From Achromobacter spanius (lineage in GTDB: Bacteria; Pseudomonadota; Gammaproteobacteria; Burkholderiales; Burkholderiaceae_B), in contig NZ_CP121261.1 in assembly GCF_029637605.1 (NCBI RefSeq), forward strand, positions 3,658,001 through 3,722,000: a DNA stretch of 64,000 nucleotides. The letters run 5' to 3'. Below, one piece after another: positions 46,531-54,630 of this stretch. A program made the translations under genes and the position numbers. Each line of letters opens with the position of its first letter. The first letter of the stretch is position 1. The notes under the pieces were generated by a model. That model searched no databases and was not told the DNA's origin. It saw only the letters and a list, made by a program, of their open reading frames with translations.

Positions 46531-46988
46531 AAACTGAAGAATTGGGTGCATCTCCCTGTAGAAATGGTTCACAGGCCCTCTACCCCTGACGAAGGAAGAG
46601 GGCTTGTTAGAAGACCTTTTTTACAAGCAAGCCCCTGCCTACACAACCCATCTAATTACTTATTATCTATGACATTTTTTTATATCAAAGAGAGCCCGCG
46701 CCAAGTACGCCGCCATGCTGAGGTGGCTCTCTGAACCAGACGCTCGTTCTCCGAGCAAGCACTGAGCAACCAGCGCCGCGTTCTGTGATGGCAAGCACCA
46801 ATAAACGCCTGCGGCGTTCGCAGCCAGGGAGAGGAGTGCGCGAGCGTCGCGAGCGCCCCCCCCCTACCCAAAAATGGCCCCACGCCTTACAGATAGCGCT
46901 AGAGCGGCGCCAATGGAAGCTGTAGGCTCGCTGGCTGCCTTTTTAAAGCCTATATAGACGCGCGAACAGATTGCCCCCCCCCACTGCG
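46531..46988. other. AT-rich intergenic region, possible origin
   Basis: 458 bases between the ends of the repC-like gene and gajB, with no supported gene. 46640-46690 is unusually AT-rich (TTACTTATTATCTATGAC, then TTTTTTATATC). Further along are poly-C runs (46855-46863, 46973-46981). The position after the initiator gene makes it a candidate replication origin, but no clear iteron array is seen. Confidence 0.35.
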
Positions 46989-48419
46989 CTAGGCGCTCCT
47001 AAAATCCAGGATAGGTGAGGGTGACAAGACACGTACGCTACGCGTGGCCCTAGTAAGCGCTACATACCAATCGCAAGCAGTGGAACACGCCCCCGGCGTT
47101 ATCACAGCATGGTCGAACTCGAGCCCCTTTAAGAGCAACGTGCTTCCGACTGCATTGTCTCGAACTGTGCGCCCCATCTGCCGGCGCCGATTGGCGACTT
47201 CCCAGCATGCTTCAGCCATATCGACCTCCGGATTGGAAGCCAGCATCTCCAAGGTAGACCGAACAGACGCAAGCAGTTCTGGCCTAACTACCCTAGTTTT
47301 TTCCTCTCTCCCAACTGCCTCCAAGGCATCGAGAACCAGAAGAATTTCGGTATTCTGAGCAACAGCGCAGAGCGCCAACTCAACCTCGCTGGGCGGATTT
47401 GCAGCCCTTCCAGGTCGATTCAATATGCTGGTAACGCGCTTTCTTTTGTTCGATGCGTCGACCCCCTGCCATACCGTGGCAGCGAATTTCAGGACCGTAT
47501 TGACTCGGTCTAATCCGGTAGCTCGCGTGACATCCTCATAGAACTTCATTTCCGACGTGCTGCCGACTGGTTCCAATGTAGTGCCGCGAATGTACTTGGC
47601 AAGCTCCGCCCTCCTAGCTGGGGCCTGGCTCACATCGATAACGGCTAGCACCTCGCCAGCCGGCCTCCTCACACGACAGTGTGCCGCCAACTCCCGGGCG
47701 ATGGCATCCTCTTCACAGTGAATCCAGCGTACAGGCAGATGCGGCGCTGACTGTAAGTCCAACGCGCCGGATGAGAAGGTCTCGCGTATCGATAACAGCC
47801 ACCGCCCTAATTCCGGGTTGTTTGCGTGATTCCAGCGATGAGGAGTCTGCAAGCGTCCATGCAGAGGAAACTCTTCTAGAACGGCAGACCAATCAACGAT
47901 TTCTTCAGATGCCACACCACGATTGAAGCGAAAGATGGCCTGTAACGGGTCTCCAAAAATGTAGCAGCGCAAGATACCTCGCAGGGCAGACAGAATCGCA
48001 TGCTGGGCTATTGAGCAATCTTGATACTCATCGACTAGCAATCCATCATAAGAGGCTGTCAGCGCACTATTAACGGCACCTGAGCGGACCAACTTAGCGG
48101 CGGCCAAATACACATCAAGCCAGACGTCTAAGTGTCGGCCAGCGGCCGGCACCAAGCCTGATGCTAATGGGTAAGCGCTTGCCCAGCGATAGGACCAAGC
48201 CGCGATAGTATCGACATGAGCCTTCTTAGCACTGACCCCTATCCGCTCAAGCCGCCGACGGATGGCATCTCGACCAGCGATGGTGTGGGTCAGTACTAGC
48301 CATCGGCCAGGTACCACAGACGCAATCCTTGCTATCTGTTCTGTCTTTCCAGTTCCTGCCGGTGCCTCGATAGCTCCAGTATCCGACTCCAGCATGCCAC
48401 TAACGACAGTCTCAAGCAT
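46989..48419 (-). CDS. gajB: Gabija protein GajB, UvrD-like helicase
   Basis: 476 residues, matching GajB. Superfamily 1 helicase motifs are in order: Walker A APAGTGKT (19-26), motif Ia VLTHTIAGRD, motif II LLVDEYQDCS (about 150), motif III YIFGDPLQAIF, motif V STLLLKGLEFDHAVI and motif VI YVALTRATRSVRVL. In Gabija, GajB senses DNA ends and activates GajA. It overlaps gajA by 8 bases, confirming the two-gene operon. Confidence 0.93.
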   Translation of the reverse strand: MLETVVSGMLESDTGAIEAPAGTGKTEQIARIASVVPGRWLVLTHTIAGRDAIRRRLERIGVSAKKAHVDTIAAWSYRWASAYPLASGLVPAAGRHLDVWLDVYLAAAKLVRSGAVNSALTASYDGLLVDEYQDCSIAQHAILSALRGILRCYIFGDPLQAIFRFNRGVASEEIVDWSAVLEEFPLHGRLQTPHRWNHANNPELGRWLLSIRETFSSGALDLQSAPHLPVRWIHCEEDAIARELAAHCRVRRPAGEVLAVIDVSQAPARRAELAKYIRGTTLEPVGSTSEMKFYEDVTRATGLDRVNTVLKFAATVWQGVDASNKRKRVTSILNRPGRAANPPSEVELALCAVAQNTEILLVLDALEAVGREEKTRVVRPELLASVRSTLEMLASNPEVDMAEACWEVANRRRQMGRTVRDNAVGSTLLLKGLEFDHAVITPGACSTACDWYVALTRATRSVRVLSPSPILDFRSA

Positions 48420-50133
48420 CGCTGGATAGCCATAGATGCACTTCCCGCAGCTTGGCTGCCAAAGTACCGACTCCCTGCGACATAGCCAGAGGGATGATTG
48501 TCTGGCCCACTCGATAGGCTAGGTCATAGTGATGTTTGACCCACGTATGGCCATTTGCCTGTTTCCCTATGATTTCGGCAGTCTCGTCATTCTCTAAGAG
48601 AGGAAGTAGGTCCGCGAGTGCAGCGTATTTCGAGCTTGTCGCGCTGCCGACTTGGCCACACGCCGCTATGACCGAATATCCTTCGTCAGACAAAACTGTG
48701 GCCAAAAGACGCTTTCGTAGCTCCGCCGGGATACCGAGAAATAGCTCTACTTCAGTGCAGCGTCCCTTCTCCCACGAATAATGCGGAACCCCTTCCTCTT
48801 TTAACGCGGCCGCGTTTTTTGGCGAGATATCCTTATCACTGTCCATTAGTAGTGCAACTTTGTACCCAAGCGCTGCATAGTGCAAGGCCACGCCAAAAGC
48901 CTCCGGGTCACCATTGCCCTCCAGCACTGTCACACCCAGAGTTTGAAAGTCCACTGGCAATTTTGAGGCCCAACCCTTCATGAGCCCCACTTCTGTTTGC
49001 CCCTCGCAGACAAGTATCCTCTTCGATAGCAGCGCTTCGCCCTGATTCCGCGTGTATCGCCGTTCTTCGTTAGTTTCCGGCGACTTTCTGCCGGCCCCCC
49101 TAACTCGCACAGTACCGTCGGCAGAATCCCGCCGACAAATGACGACCTCATTGAAACGAAGTTCCCGCAACACAAATGGAGAGTGTGTGGTCATGAAAAC
49201 TTGACCGCTTTCAGCCACTTTATTCCGCAAGTGCGAAGTGAGCACAGAAATTCGATGTGGCTCTAGCCCGTACTCGACTTCGTCCACGAGAAAAAACTGC
49301 CTAGAACCAGAGTCCGCGCTCTGCAGCGCAGCAACCGCAAGCCGAGATGACCCAGTACCCATGCGTCGCACGGGGACGTCGCCATCGTGTAGGGCGACAC
49401 CACCAGCCCCCATCGATATGCTGCCGTAGTCCAGATTAGCGGCCAATCCGCTCTCAAAACGCACACCCAACTTCGCGATTTCCGCTCCGATGATGCCCAA
49501 GCGCTCATTGAAGGCGTTTGCCCCGTTCTCTGTAAAAGAATCGCGAGCAGCTCGAACCAGGCGACTCAACGTCGCGGGCAACTCCTCCGGTGATGCACCG
49601 ACCCGCTGCAACGCTGACCCGCGCCCCCAAGACAGATGACGATTCGAATAGCCGCCTAACCTTGCCGGAGCCAGCACTTTCCGGTCCTCAAAGGCAATTT
49701 TCTTGGTCCTATCAGAAATACCGCGTCTCCGCGTGAGGACATGCCAGTCCGGCTCTAGTGTGCTGTCTACCTGAAGCTCAATGCATAGCACGGCTTCGAT
49801 TCCAGCACTCTCGTTAGGCTCTTCAACCCAAGGATTGTCCCCGCCCTGCCACCCTGATAGCGACAAGCCGTAACGGTCCTCTCTGAGAAAATCACGGGGG
49901 AGGTCGGCCAGGACGGCGACGATTCTAATTTGCTGGGTTGTATCCGCCTTGTAAAAATCAAGGTCATCGAAAGCGATGTTGTGCCGTTCAGCAAATAAGA
50001 AATCGATGGCGTCGAGTATCGTCGTCTTGCAGCTATCGCCTGGCCCAACTAGACAGTTAACCCCCTTTCCAGGGGACCATTTCAGGCTTTCGATACCACG
50101 GAATCGCTTGATTACTAGGTGCTTGATATACAC
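48412..50133 (-). CDS. gajA: Gabija protein GajA, OLD-family ATPase-nuclease
   Basis: 573 residues, matching GajA. The ABC-type ATPase has Walker A GPGDSCKT (30-37), with cysteine 35 where the consensus glycine stands, a signature-like GTGSSRLAVAAL, Walker B FFLVDEVEYGLEPH and the H-loop FMTTHSPFVLREL. The TOPRIM nuclease shows RILVCEGQTEVGLMKG and ALLMDSDKD. GajA nicks DNA when nucleotide pools fall during phage infection. The start is GTG 50133. The Cys35 variant may affect nucleotide binding. Confidence 0.93.
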   Translation of the reverse strand: MYIKHLVIKRFRGIESLKWSPGKGVNCLVGPGDSCKTTILDAIDFLFAERHNIAFDDLDFYKADTTQQIRIVAVLADLPRDFLREDRYGLSLSGWQGGDNPWVEEPNESAGIEAVLCIELQVDSTLEPDWHVLTRRRGISDRTKKIAFEDRKVLAPARLGGYSNRHLSWGRGSALQRVGASPEELPATLSRLVRAARDSFTENGANAFNERLGIIGAEIAKLGVRFESGLAANLDYGSISMGAGGVALHDGDVPVRRMGTGSSRLAVAALQSADSGSRQFFLVDEVEYGLEPHRISVLTSHLRNKVAESGQVFMTTHSPFVLRELRFNEVVICRRDSADGTVRVRGAGRKSPETNEERRYTRNQGEALLSKRILVCEGQTEVGLMKGWASKLPVDFQTLGVTVLEGNGDPEAFGVALHYAALGYKVALLMDSDKDISPKNAAALKEEGVPHYSWEKGRCTEVELFLGIPAELRKRLLATVLSDEGYSVIAACGQVGSATSSKYAALADLLPLLENDETAEIIGKQANGHTWVKHHYDLAYRVGQTIIPLAMSQGVGTLAAKLREVHLWLSSDA

Positions 50134-50382
50134 GCTTCACCCGATAGAGCACGAAGGTCGTGCCGAGTATACGGGAACCAATTTTTGGTACGAAGACCTG
50201 TGCCGCCGACTTCGTTGACACAATAAATCGCTTCACCTAGAATGCGGCCTGCTCTATTCGCGCTCAAGCGAATCACCAGAGCGGTCGATAGTCGGCAGCT
50301 AGCCGACCTTCATAGGACCTTTTGACATCACCATGCCGGCCATTCAGGCCCATGGCGTCGGTGTCCCTATGGAGAAACGATA

Positions 50383-51303
50383 ATGCCGACCGTAAATCCC
50401 GCCGCTACCCGCAAAGCCTTCAAACCACGTCAGTCCGACCTGGCAACGCCTCTCCTACGTCTTGTCGCGTGTGGGCAGTCCGTGGCCGATGCATGCGAAG
50501 CGTCCATGCCGAAGCGCAAACGCGCGCGAACTGCTACCTCGACAGCCGATAATCCCCTGCGCGCGATTCTCGATTGGCGCCGCGCTGGAAGCAAACAAAA
50601 GCCGGTAGAACAACTCTGCCATGCCGCCACCTCGCACCGGGCGCTTTCTGTGACCCAGAGGGTCGAAAGGGGCTGTCTGGAATATCTAGGGCTTGGGGTG
50701 GAGCATGCGATTGGTTCACTACCCGACGCCATCGTCCTGACCAACAAGAGAAGATTCCGACAGCAGTGCCCGGAACTCGCTCATCTCGTCAAACTCTTCG
50801 AATCAGGCGGCGGCGTTGTCCCCTATGGCCCCGGGTACGCCCGCCATGATTGTCGCGCCAGAGTCGGAAAAGTCACGCAACTGCACACCGGGTCACCACT
50901 GTTGAGCGTACTGCGCGCAGAACTGAAACCGGGCTGGACGGTGGAACAAGTATGGTACGCGTGCCTCACAGGTGACATACCGACGACGGGTGACGACGAC
51001 AGCGAACTGATGGAAATATGCGAATTCTGCCACCTGCTTCCACGTGCCGGGCTCGTACCGTTCAACAGTCACCCAGAAGACGGGCCTGAAGCGGATGGGT
51101 TGGCTGGAGTCGAGCTATTGAACGAGACAAAGTTCTGCCAAGTTTTTCCAGAACTGGCTCACCTAGCCCCCATGCTGCGTGAATGCGACGGCGTCGTCGG
51201 GCACAGCGGCGGACGGCCCCGAACCAATTCAAAATCTGGTCCATTGCCGACCCGAAGTAAAGGCGAGCTATTCTTGGCTTGGTCTAACCCGGCTGAAGAG
51301 TGA
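50383..51303 (+). CDS. Uncharacterised island protein with an internal repeat
   Basis: 306 residues; I recognise no family. ATG 50383 follows ATGGAGAAACG. A 32-residue unit occurs twice: LTNKRRFRQQCPELAHLVKLFESGGGVV (about 120-150) and LLNETKFCQVFPELAHLAPMLRECDGVV (about 248-275). Both share the pattern PELAHLxxxLxxxxGVV, suggesting two copies of a small helical domain. The N terminus is basic. It is the only plus-strand gene between Gabija and the phosphatase operon, convergent with the latter. Confidence 0.6.
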   Translation: MPTVNPAATRKAFKPRQSDLATPLLRLVACGQSVADACEASMPKRKRARTATSTADNPLRAILDWRRAGSKQKPVEQLCHAATSHRALSVTQRVERGCLEYLGLGVEHAIGSLPDAIVLTNKRRFRQQCPELAHLVKLFESGGGVVPYGPGYARHDCRARVGKVTQLHTGSPLLSVLRAELKPGWTVEQVWYACLTGDIPTTGDDDSELMEICEFCHLLPRAGLVPFNSHPEDGPEADGLAGVELLNETKFCQVFPELAHLAPMLRECDGVVGHSGGRPRTNSKSGPLPTRSKGELFLAWSNPAEE

Positions 51304-51354
51304 ACCTGACTCCTCTATCTTCGGCCAGCGAGAGCCTCCAAACAGGAAATTGCA

Positions 51355-51993
51355 CTACATCACCGGAATGTGCTCTCCGTGGCCTATTTTCTGCATGTAG
51401 AACAAGAATGGCAGCTCCCCGGGATACCCGCGGGCCCTCGCCTCCTGACAAAGACGCCACGACTGACCACGGACCCCGTAAAACCCTGGCTGCGAGGCCA
51501 CTCTTGCGAGAGTGGCCTCAACCTCTCTCCACCGACGCCGCCGAAGCTGCTCATCTAGCAATGTGTACAAGTTCCGCATCTGCTCTGGCTCTCGACGCCA
51601 CGTCCATCTAACTCCACCCTTATGGTTGTGCCGAGTAAGTTCATAGCCTAGCCAGACCAATCGCGGCTTTTCAAAGACGCTTCGTAGCGACTCGTTGGCA
51701 TCTAACTCACCATCCGTGAAGAGCATCAACCAGCAAACTCGCTCAGCCCCTTGGGGCTGGAACAAAGTCAAAATTGCATTCGCCTTCCCACGTCGCTTTC
51801 TGGTAATCCGCTGAGATGCCGATGCAGCCACTCCATAAAGGCGATGGAACTTACTGACCAGAGCACCCACTTTGGATGCCAGGATGGTGCCTGAGGTGTA
51901 GCGGGTGTAGCCACGGGGAACGCTGTCTAGGACTCGCGCGAGCGCAGCAGCAGTGGTTCGGGCCAGCGGGGTTGTAGGTGTACGCATTGGCAT
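51355..51993 (-). CDS. Uncharacterised basic island protein
   Basis: 212 residues from ATG 51993, though the frame is open upstream to 52248 and the true start is uncertain. The chain is rich in Arg/Lys and Trp (RITRKRRGKANAILTLF, GGVRWTWRREPEQMRNLYTLLDEQLRRRRWREVEATLARV), suggesting nucleic-acid binding. I do not recognise a family. It is the last gene of the four-gene minus-strand cluster headed by the phosphatase-like protein. Confidence 0.55.
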   Translation of the reverse strand: MPMRTPTTPLARTTAAALARVLDSVPRGYTRYTSGTILASKVGALVSKFHRLYGVAASASQRITRKRRGKANAILTLFQPQGAERVCWLMLFTDGELDANESLRSVFEKPRLVWLGYELTRHNHKGGVRWTWRREPEQMRNLYTLLDEQLRRRRWREVEATLARVASQPGFYGVRGQSWRLCQEARARGYPGELPFLFYMQKIGHGEHIPVM

Positions 51994-52180
51994 CTCAAGA
52001 AAAGACTGATACCAGCGTATAGAGCAGACGCAGTGCGTGTGATTCGCTTTGCTAAGGGCCGAGGAGGATGAGACAAATAGATGTTCCGAGCGCAGCTCGG
52101 CTGACTCGTGCAAGACGAAGTGCGAAACGTAACGTTGGGACGCTCGCGCACCCAAACGTAGACTGAAGCTTGCGCGTCTG

Positions 52181-52396
52181 CTACGACCGATTCGGTCGGC
52201 GATTTCCCCTTGAGTGGCACGACTCCAGCTCTTGCCTAAGCTCATCAATTCGAGCTTGCATCTCCGCGGCTCCGCGGAGGAGTTGGCTTACCTGATACCA
52301 GTATGCATAGCCCAAATCCCCATCGGACATGCCCAACTCATGGAACTTACGCAAGGCAATTTCCAAGTCAATTTGGGGTGACATTCTTGAGGTCAT
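52181..52396 (-). CDS. Small coiled-coil protein
   Basis: 71 residues from ATG 52396, six bases after GAGGAG. A helical, acidic chain (DLEIALRKFHELGMSDGDLGYAYWYQVSQLLRGAAEMQARIDELRQELES) likely forms a coiled coil at residues 40-60, with a basic tail. It starts 10 bases after the preceding stop, so it is cotranscribed with it. No family is recognised. Confidence 0.55.
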   Translation of the reverse strand: MTSRMSPQIDLEIALRKFHELGMSDGDLGYAYWYQVSQLLRGAAEMQARIDELRQELESCHSRGNRRPNRS

Positions 52397-52406
52397 AGAC
52401 ATCTCC

Positions 52407-52838
52407 TCAGCAAGGGGACAACATCGATAACATCCTCGCTCCTGAAGTCTCGCGACCGAGTTCGCCTTCAAGCAGCGACCGCCAAGCGTCATGTTGGAAC
52501 ATGGCATCGCAAATCTCAAACTCAACCTGGTCATCGACGATGGCTATCGAGTCATAAGGCGGCCAGCTTCCCCAGACATCTTCCGAGAGCGAATCGGGCT
52601 CCAGGCTCAGCACTTCCAAGGTCCCCAGCACTTTCATCGACTCGCCCAGCAGTTTTCCTAACTCAAGCACGCCCGTGCCCCGCGGCAGACCAGCCTTCTC
52701 ACAAAAATTCTGAAGTGAGATTACTTGCAATCGAATTCCCCGATTCTCGGCTGCAATTGCAACAGCTGCTCGTAGTACACGCAGCGCCCTCTCCGAAACT
52801 CCATCCGTGTTGAACTTGATGGACACAATCGCATTCAT
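52407..52838 (-). CDS. Uncharacterised island protein
   Basis: 143 residues from ATG 52838 behind a GGGGGA site. The N terminus (IVSIKFNTDGVSERALRVLRAAVAIAAENRGIRLQVISLQNFCEKAGLPRG) looks like a small helix-rich fold with a possible helix-turn-helix. The second half is acidic. I do not recognise a family. It is 23 bases after the phosphatase-like gene on the same strand. Confidence 0.55.
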   Translation of the reverse strand: MNAIVSIKFNTDGVSERALRVLRAAVAIAAENRGIRLQVISLQNFCEKAGLPRGTGVLELGKLLGESMKVLGTLEVLSLEPDSLSEDVWGSWPPYDSIAIVDDQVEFEICDAMFQHDAWRSLLEGELGRETSGARMLSMLSPC

Positions 52839-52861
52839 AAAAGATTCCCCCAGGTAAGCGC

Positions 52862-53356
52862 TTATTCGAACAACGGCGAGCACCGTGTGGACATCATCAA
52901 CAGGGCAACGGAGGGATTTGCCCTCCCCAGTCGTGTCAGGTCCGTGCGATAGCCATACACACGATGTACCGCCAACGCGATTGCGCAAGACCTCGAAAAT
53001 CCGCCCTCGCAATGCACCACCAATGACTTAACTTCGGCAGGCAATGAGCGGATAAAGCAATGAACAGCGGACGCTTGTTCGACGGTAAATTCTCGTTGCG
53101 GTCGGCTACGCGCCCGCAACGAAATTGAGGGGTTAAGGAAGTCGACATCCGAGAAGCAGAGCCGAAGGAGATGGGCAAATCCGTCCAGCGCTGCCGGCTC
53201 ATCATCCGGCGACCTAATTGAGATGATTGCCAGACTTGGCAGTCTGGGCAAGCGCTCAGCATCCTGACGAGAAAGTGCGAGAACCTGCCGCACCGAGTCG
53301 GGATTTGACCTGTAAATCGCATCAACGATGCCGCTCATGCGTTTGAATCCGCCCAT
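52862..53356 (-). CDS. Cysteine (dual-specificity-type) phosphatase-like protein
   Basis: 164 residues. The active-site P-loop VVHCEGGFSRSCAIA has catalytic Cys116 and Arg122 in the CX5R motif plus the following serine. A candidate general-acid aspartate lies in LCFSDVDFLNP, and FTVEQASAVHCFIRSLP precedes the P-loop as in predicted tyrosine phosphatases of COG4551 type. It would dephosphorylate protein, or another phosphoester, in the cytoplasm. ATG 53356 follows GTGAGGCG; ATG 53338 is possible. It heads a four-gene operon of otherwise unknown proteins between two defence systems. Confidence 0.75.
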   Translation of the reverse strand: MGGFKRMSGIVDAIYRSNPDSVRQVLALSRQDAERLPRLPSLAIISIRSPDDEPAALDGFAHLLRLCFSDVDFLNPSISLRARSRPQREFTVEQASAVHCFIRSLPAEVKSLVVHCEGGFSRSCAIALAVHRVYGYRTDLTRLGRANPSVALLMMSTRCSPLFE

Positions 53357-53505
53357 CCTTTCGCCTCACCAAAACGCTCTAGAGGCAACAGCGTCGAACC
53401 TCTGTCCCGACGTCACCTTGACTCCTTTTTTGCCCCTGCGATTGGAAGTTACGGACAGGACATAGAGTGGTCAATGGAAAAGAACCAGCGCTTGGCAATA
53501 GCCGA

Positions 53506-54461
53506 TTTTGACGCTATACGCTCTGTGGTTTTTGCGCGTCAAAACCTGTGATGCGACGAGTAAGAGCCGCACTATACGTACACAGGAACACAACGCGCAG
53601 AGTCGATGCTCATGCGCATTGCATCAGGCAGCCCTGCGTTGTGCACCTTACCAAAGGGTGCACAACGCAGGACCGCCAACTTGCAAACACACACATGGGG
53701 AAGACCCCCCGCAAAGGCTCGCCAAGCCTTTGCAAACCGCCGTAGCTCTATGCCTTGTAATTGGGGCTGGTAGGGCTGCAACGGGCGCTGCAATGGGACA
53801 CCATTGCTTCGACCCACTCCGACGCATAGCGGGCCAGATAGCCTGCTTGCCGGCGACGTTGGGCGACACGGAAACGGGAGCTGTGGCAACACAGTCGAAC
53901 CCTGTTCAGCGTGAAGCAGTGTGAATCTGCATTGGGGGGTGTGCGGAAATGAACGGCACAACCCAGTCTCGGCAGGTGGGCTGATGAGGTCGCAGAAATG
54001 CGACAGGGGCACGAGGGGAAACCTGGACTGCTCGGCACCACGCGGAAATGCGTGGGTCTCTGGATAGCTTAAGCCTGTAATTGCCAGTGAGAGTCTGGCA
54101 TCCGAGTAAAGGCCCTTGGATATGCGCCCTTGCGGCGTGATGAGTTGATGAAGGTTCGGGACGGTAACCCGATGCTATGGAACATCGTAGGGCGAAAGCG
54201 GCAACAGCCGTGAAGCGTATGCGACTCCTGGAACCTGAGGCTCCATATCTCAAATCGTGGGTCTGACACGATGAGCTAACGTGGGAATCTCTGACGGCCA
54301 ATCGACCAAGGTGGCACTTGGAACGGCACAAGAGAGGGAGAGGCGGATAGTAGAGTCCGAGTGACGGACAAGACCTAATCAGTCGAGTCCGAAGCGAGCG
54401 TGTAAGCGCACTCGAAAACTGCCAGCGGTTGAAAATGTGTGTGCCCCGCAAGGGGTTTTTG
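53506..54461 (+). ncRNA. Candidate large structured RNA, hairpin-dense region
   Basis: About 0.95 kb with no credible gene. Perfect short stems follow one another: 53506-53514/53536-53544 (9 bp), 53633-53647/53657-53671 (15 bp, 9-base loop), 53711-53719/53725-53733 (9 bp), 53990-54005 (GTCGCA-GAAA-TGCGAC), 54038-54057 (7 bp with GAAA loop), 54083-54101 (TGCCAG/CTGGCA), 54157-54173, 54200-54211, 54256-54272, 54307-54322 and 54356-54370. A terminator-like hairpin ends it. GNRA loops and a GTGCG at 53942 recall a group II intron domain I, but no reverse transcriptase or domain V is seen. Strand is inferred from the terminator. Confidence 0.45.
54445..54461 (+). terminator. Terminator-like hairpin with GCAA tetraloop
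   Basis: CCCC-GCAA-GGGG followed by five T. The stem is short, so confidence is moderate. It closes the hairpin-dense region. The remaining bases to 54630 show only a C6/G6 inverted repeat (near 54583-54607) after the restriction gene. Confidence 0.5.
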
Positions 54462-54630
54462 AGCTTGGCGGCTCATTGCAAGTTAGATAGCTCGAAACGC
54501 TTGGCGGCGTTAACAGCGAAACCCTCGTTGCCTGGCGGCAATCGAGAGCAATAGAGGCATTCCCTACGGAGGTCACACTCGAAACTCGCCCCCCTTCCAC
54601 TCGGAGGGGGGGTATCCAGGCACACCACAT

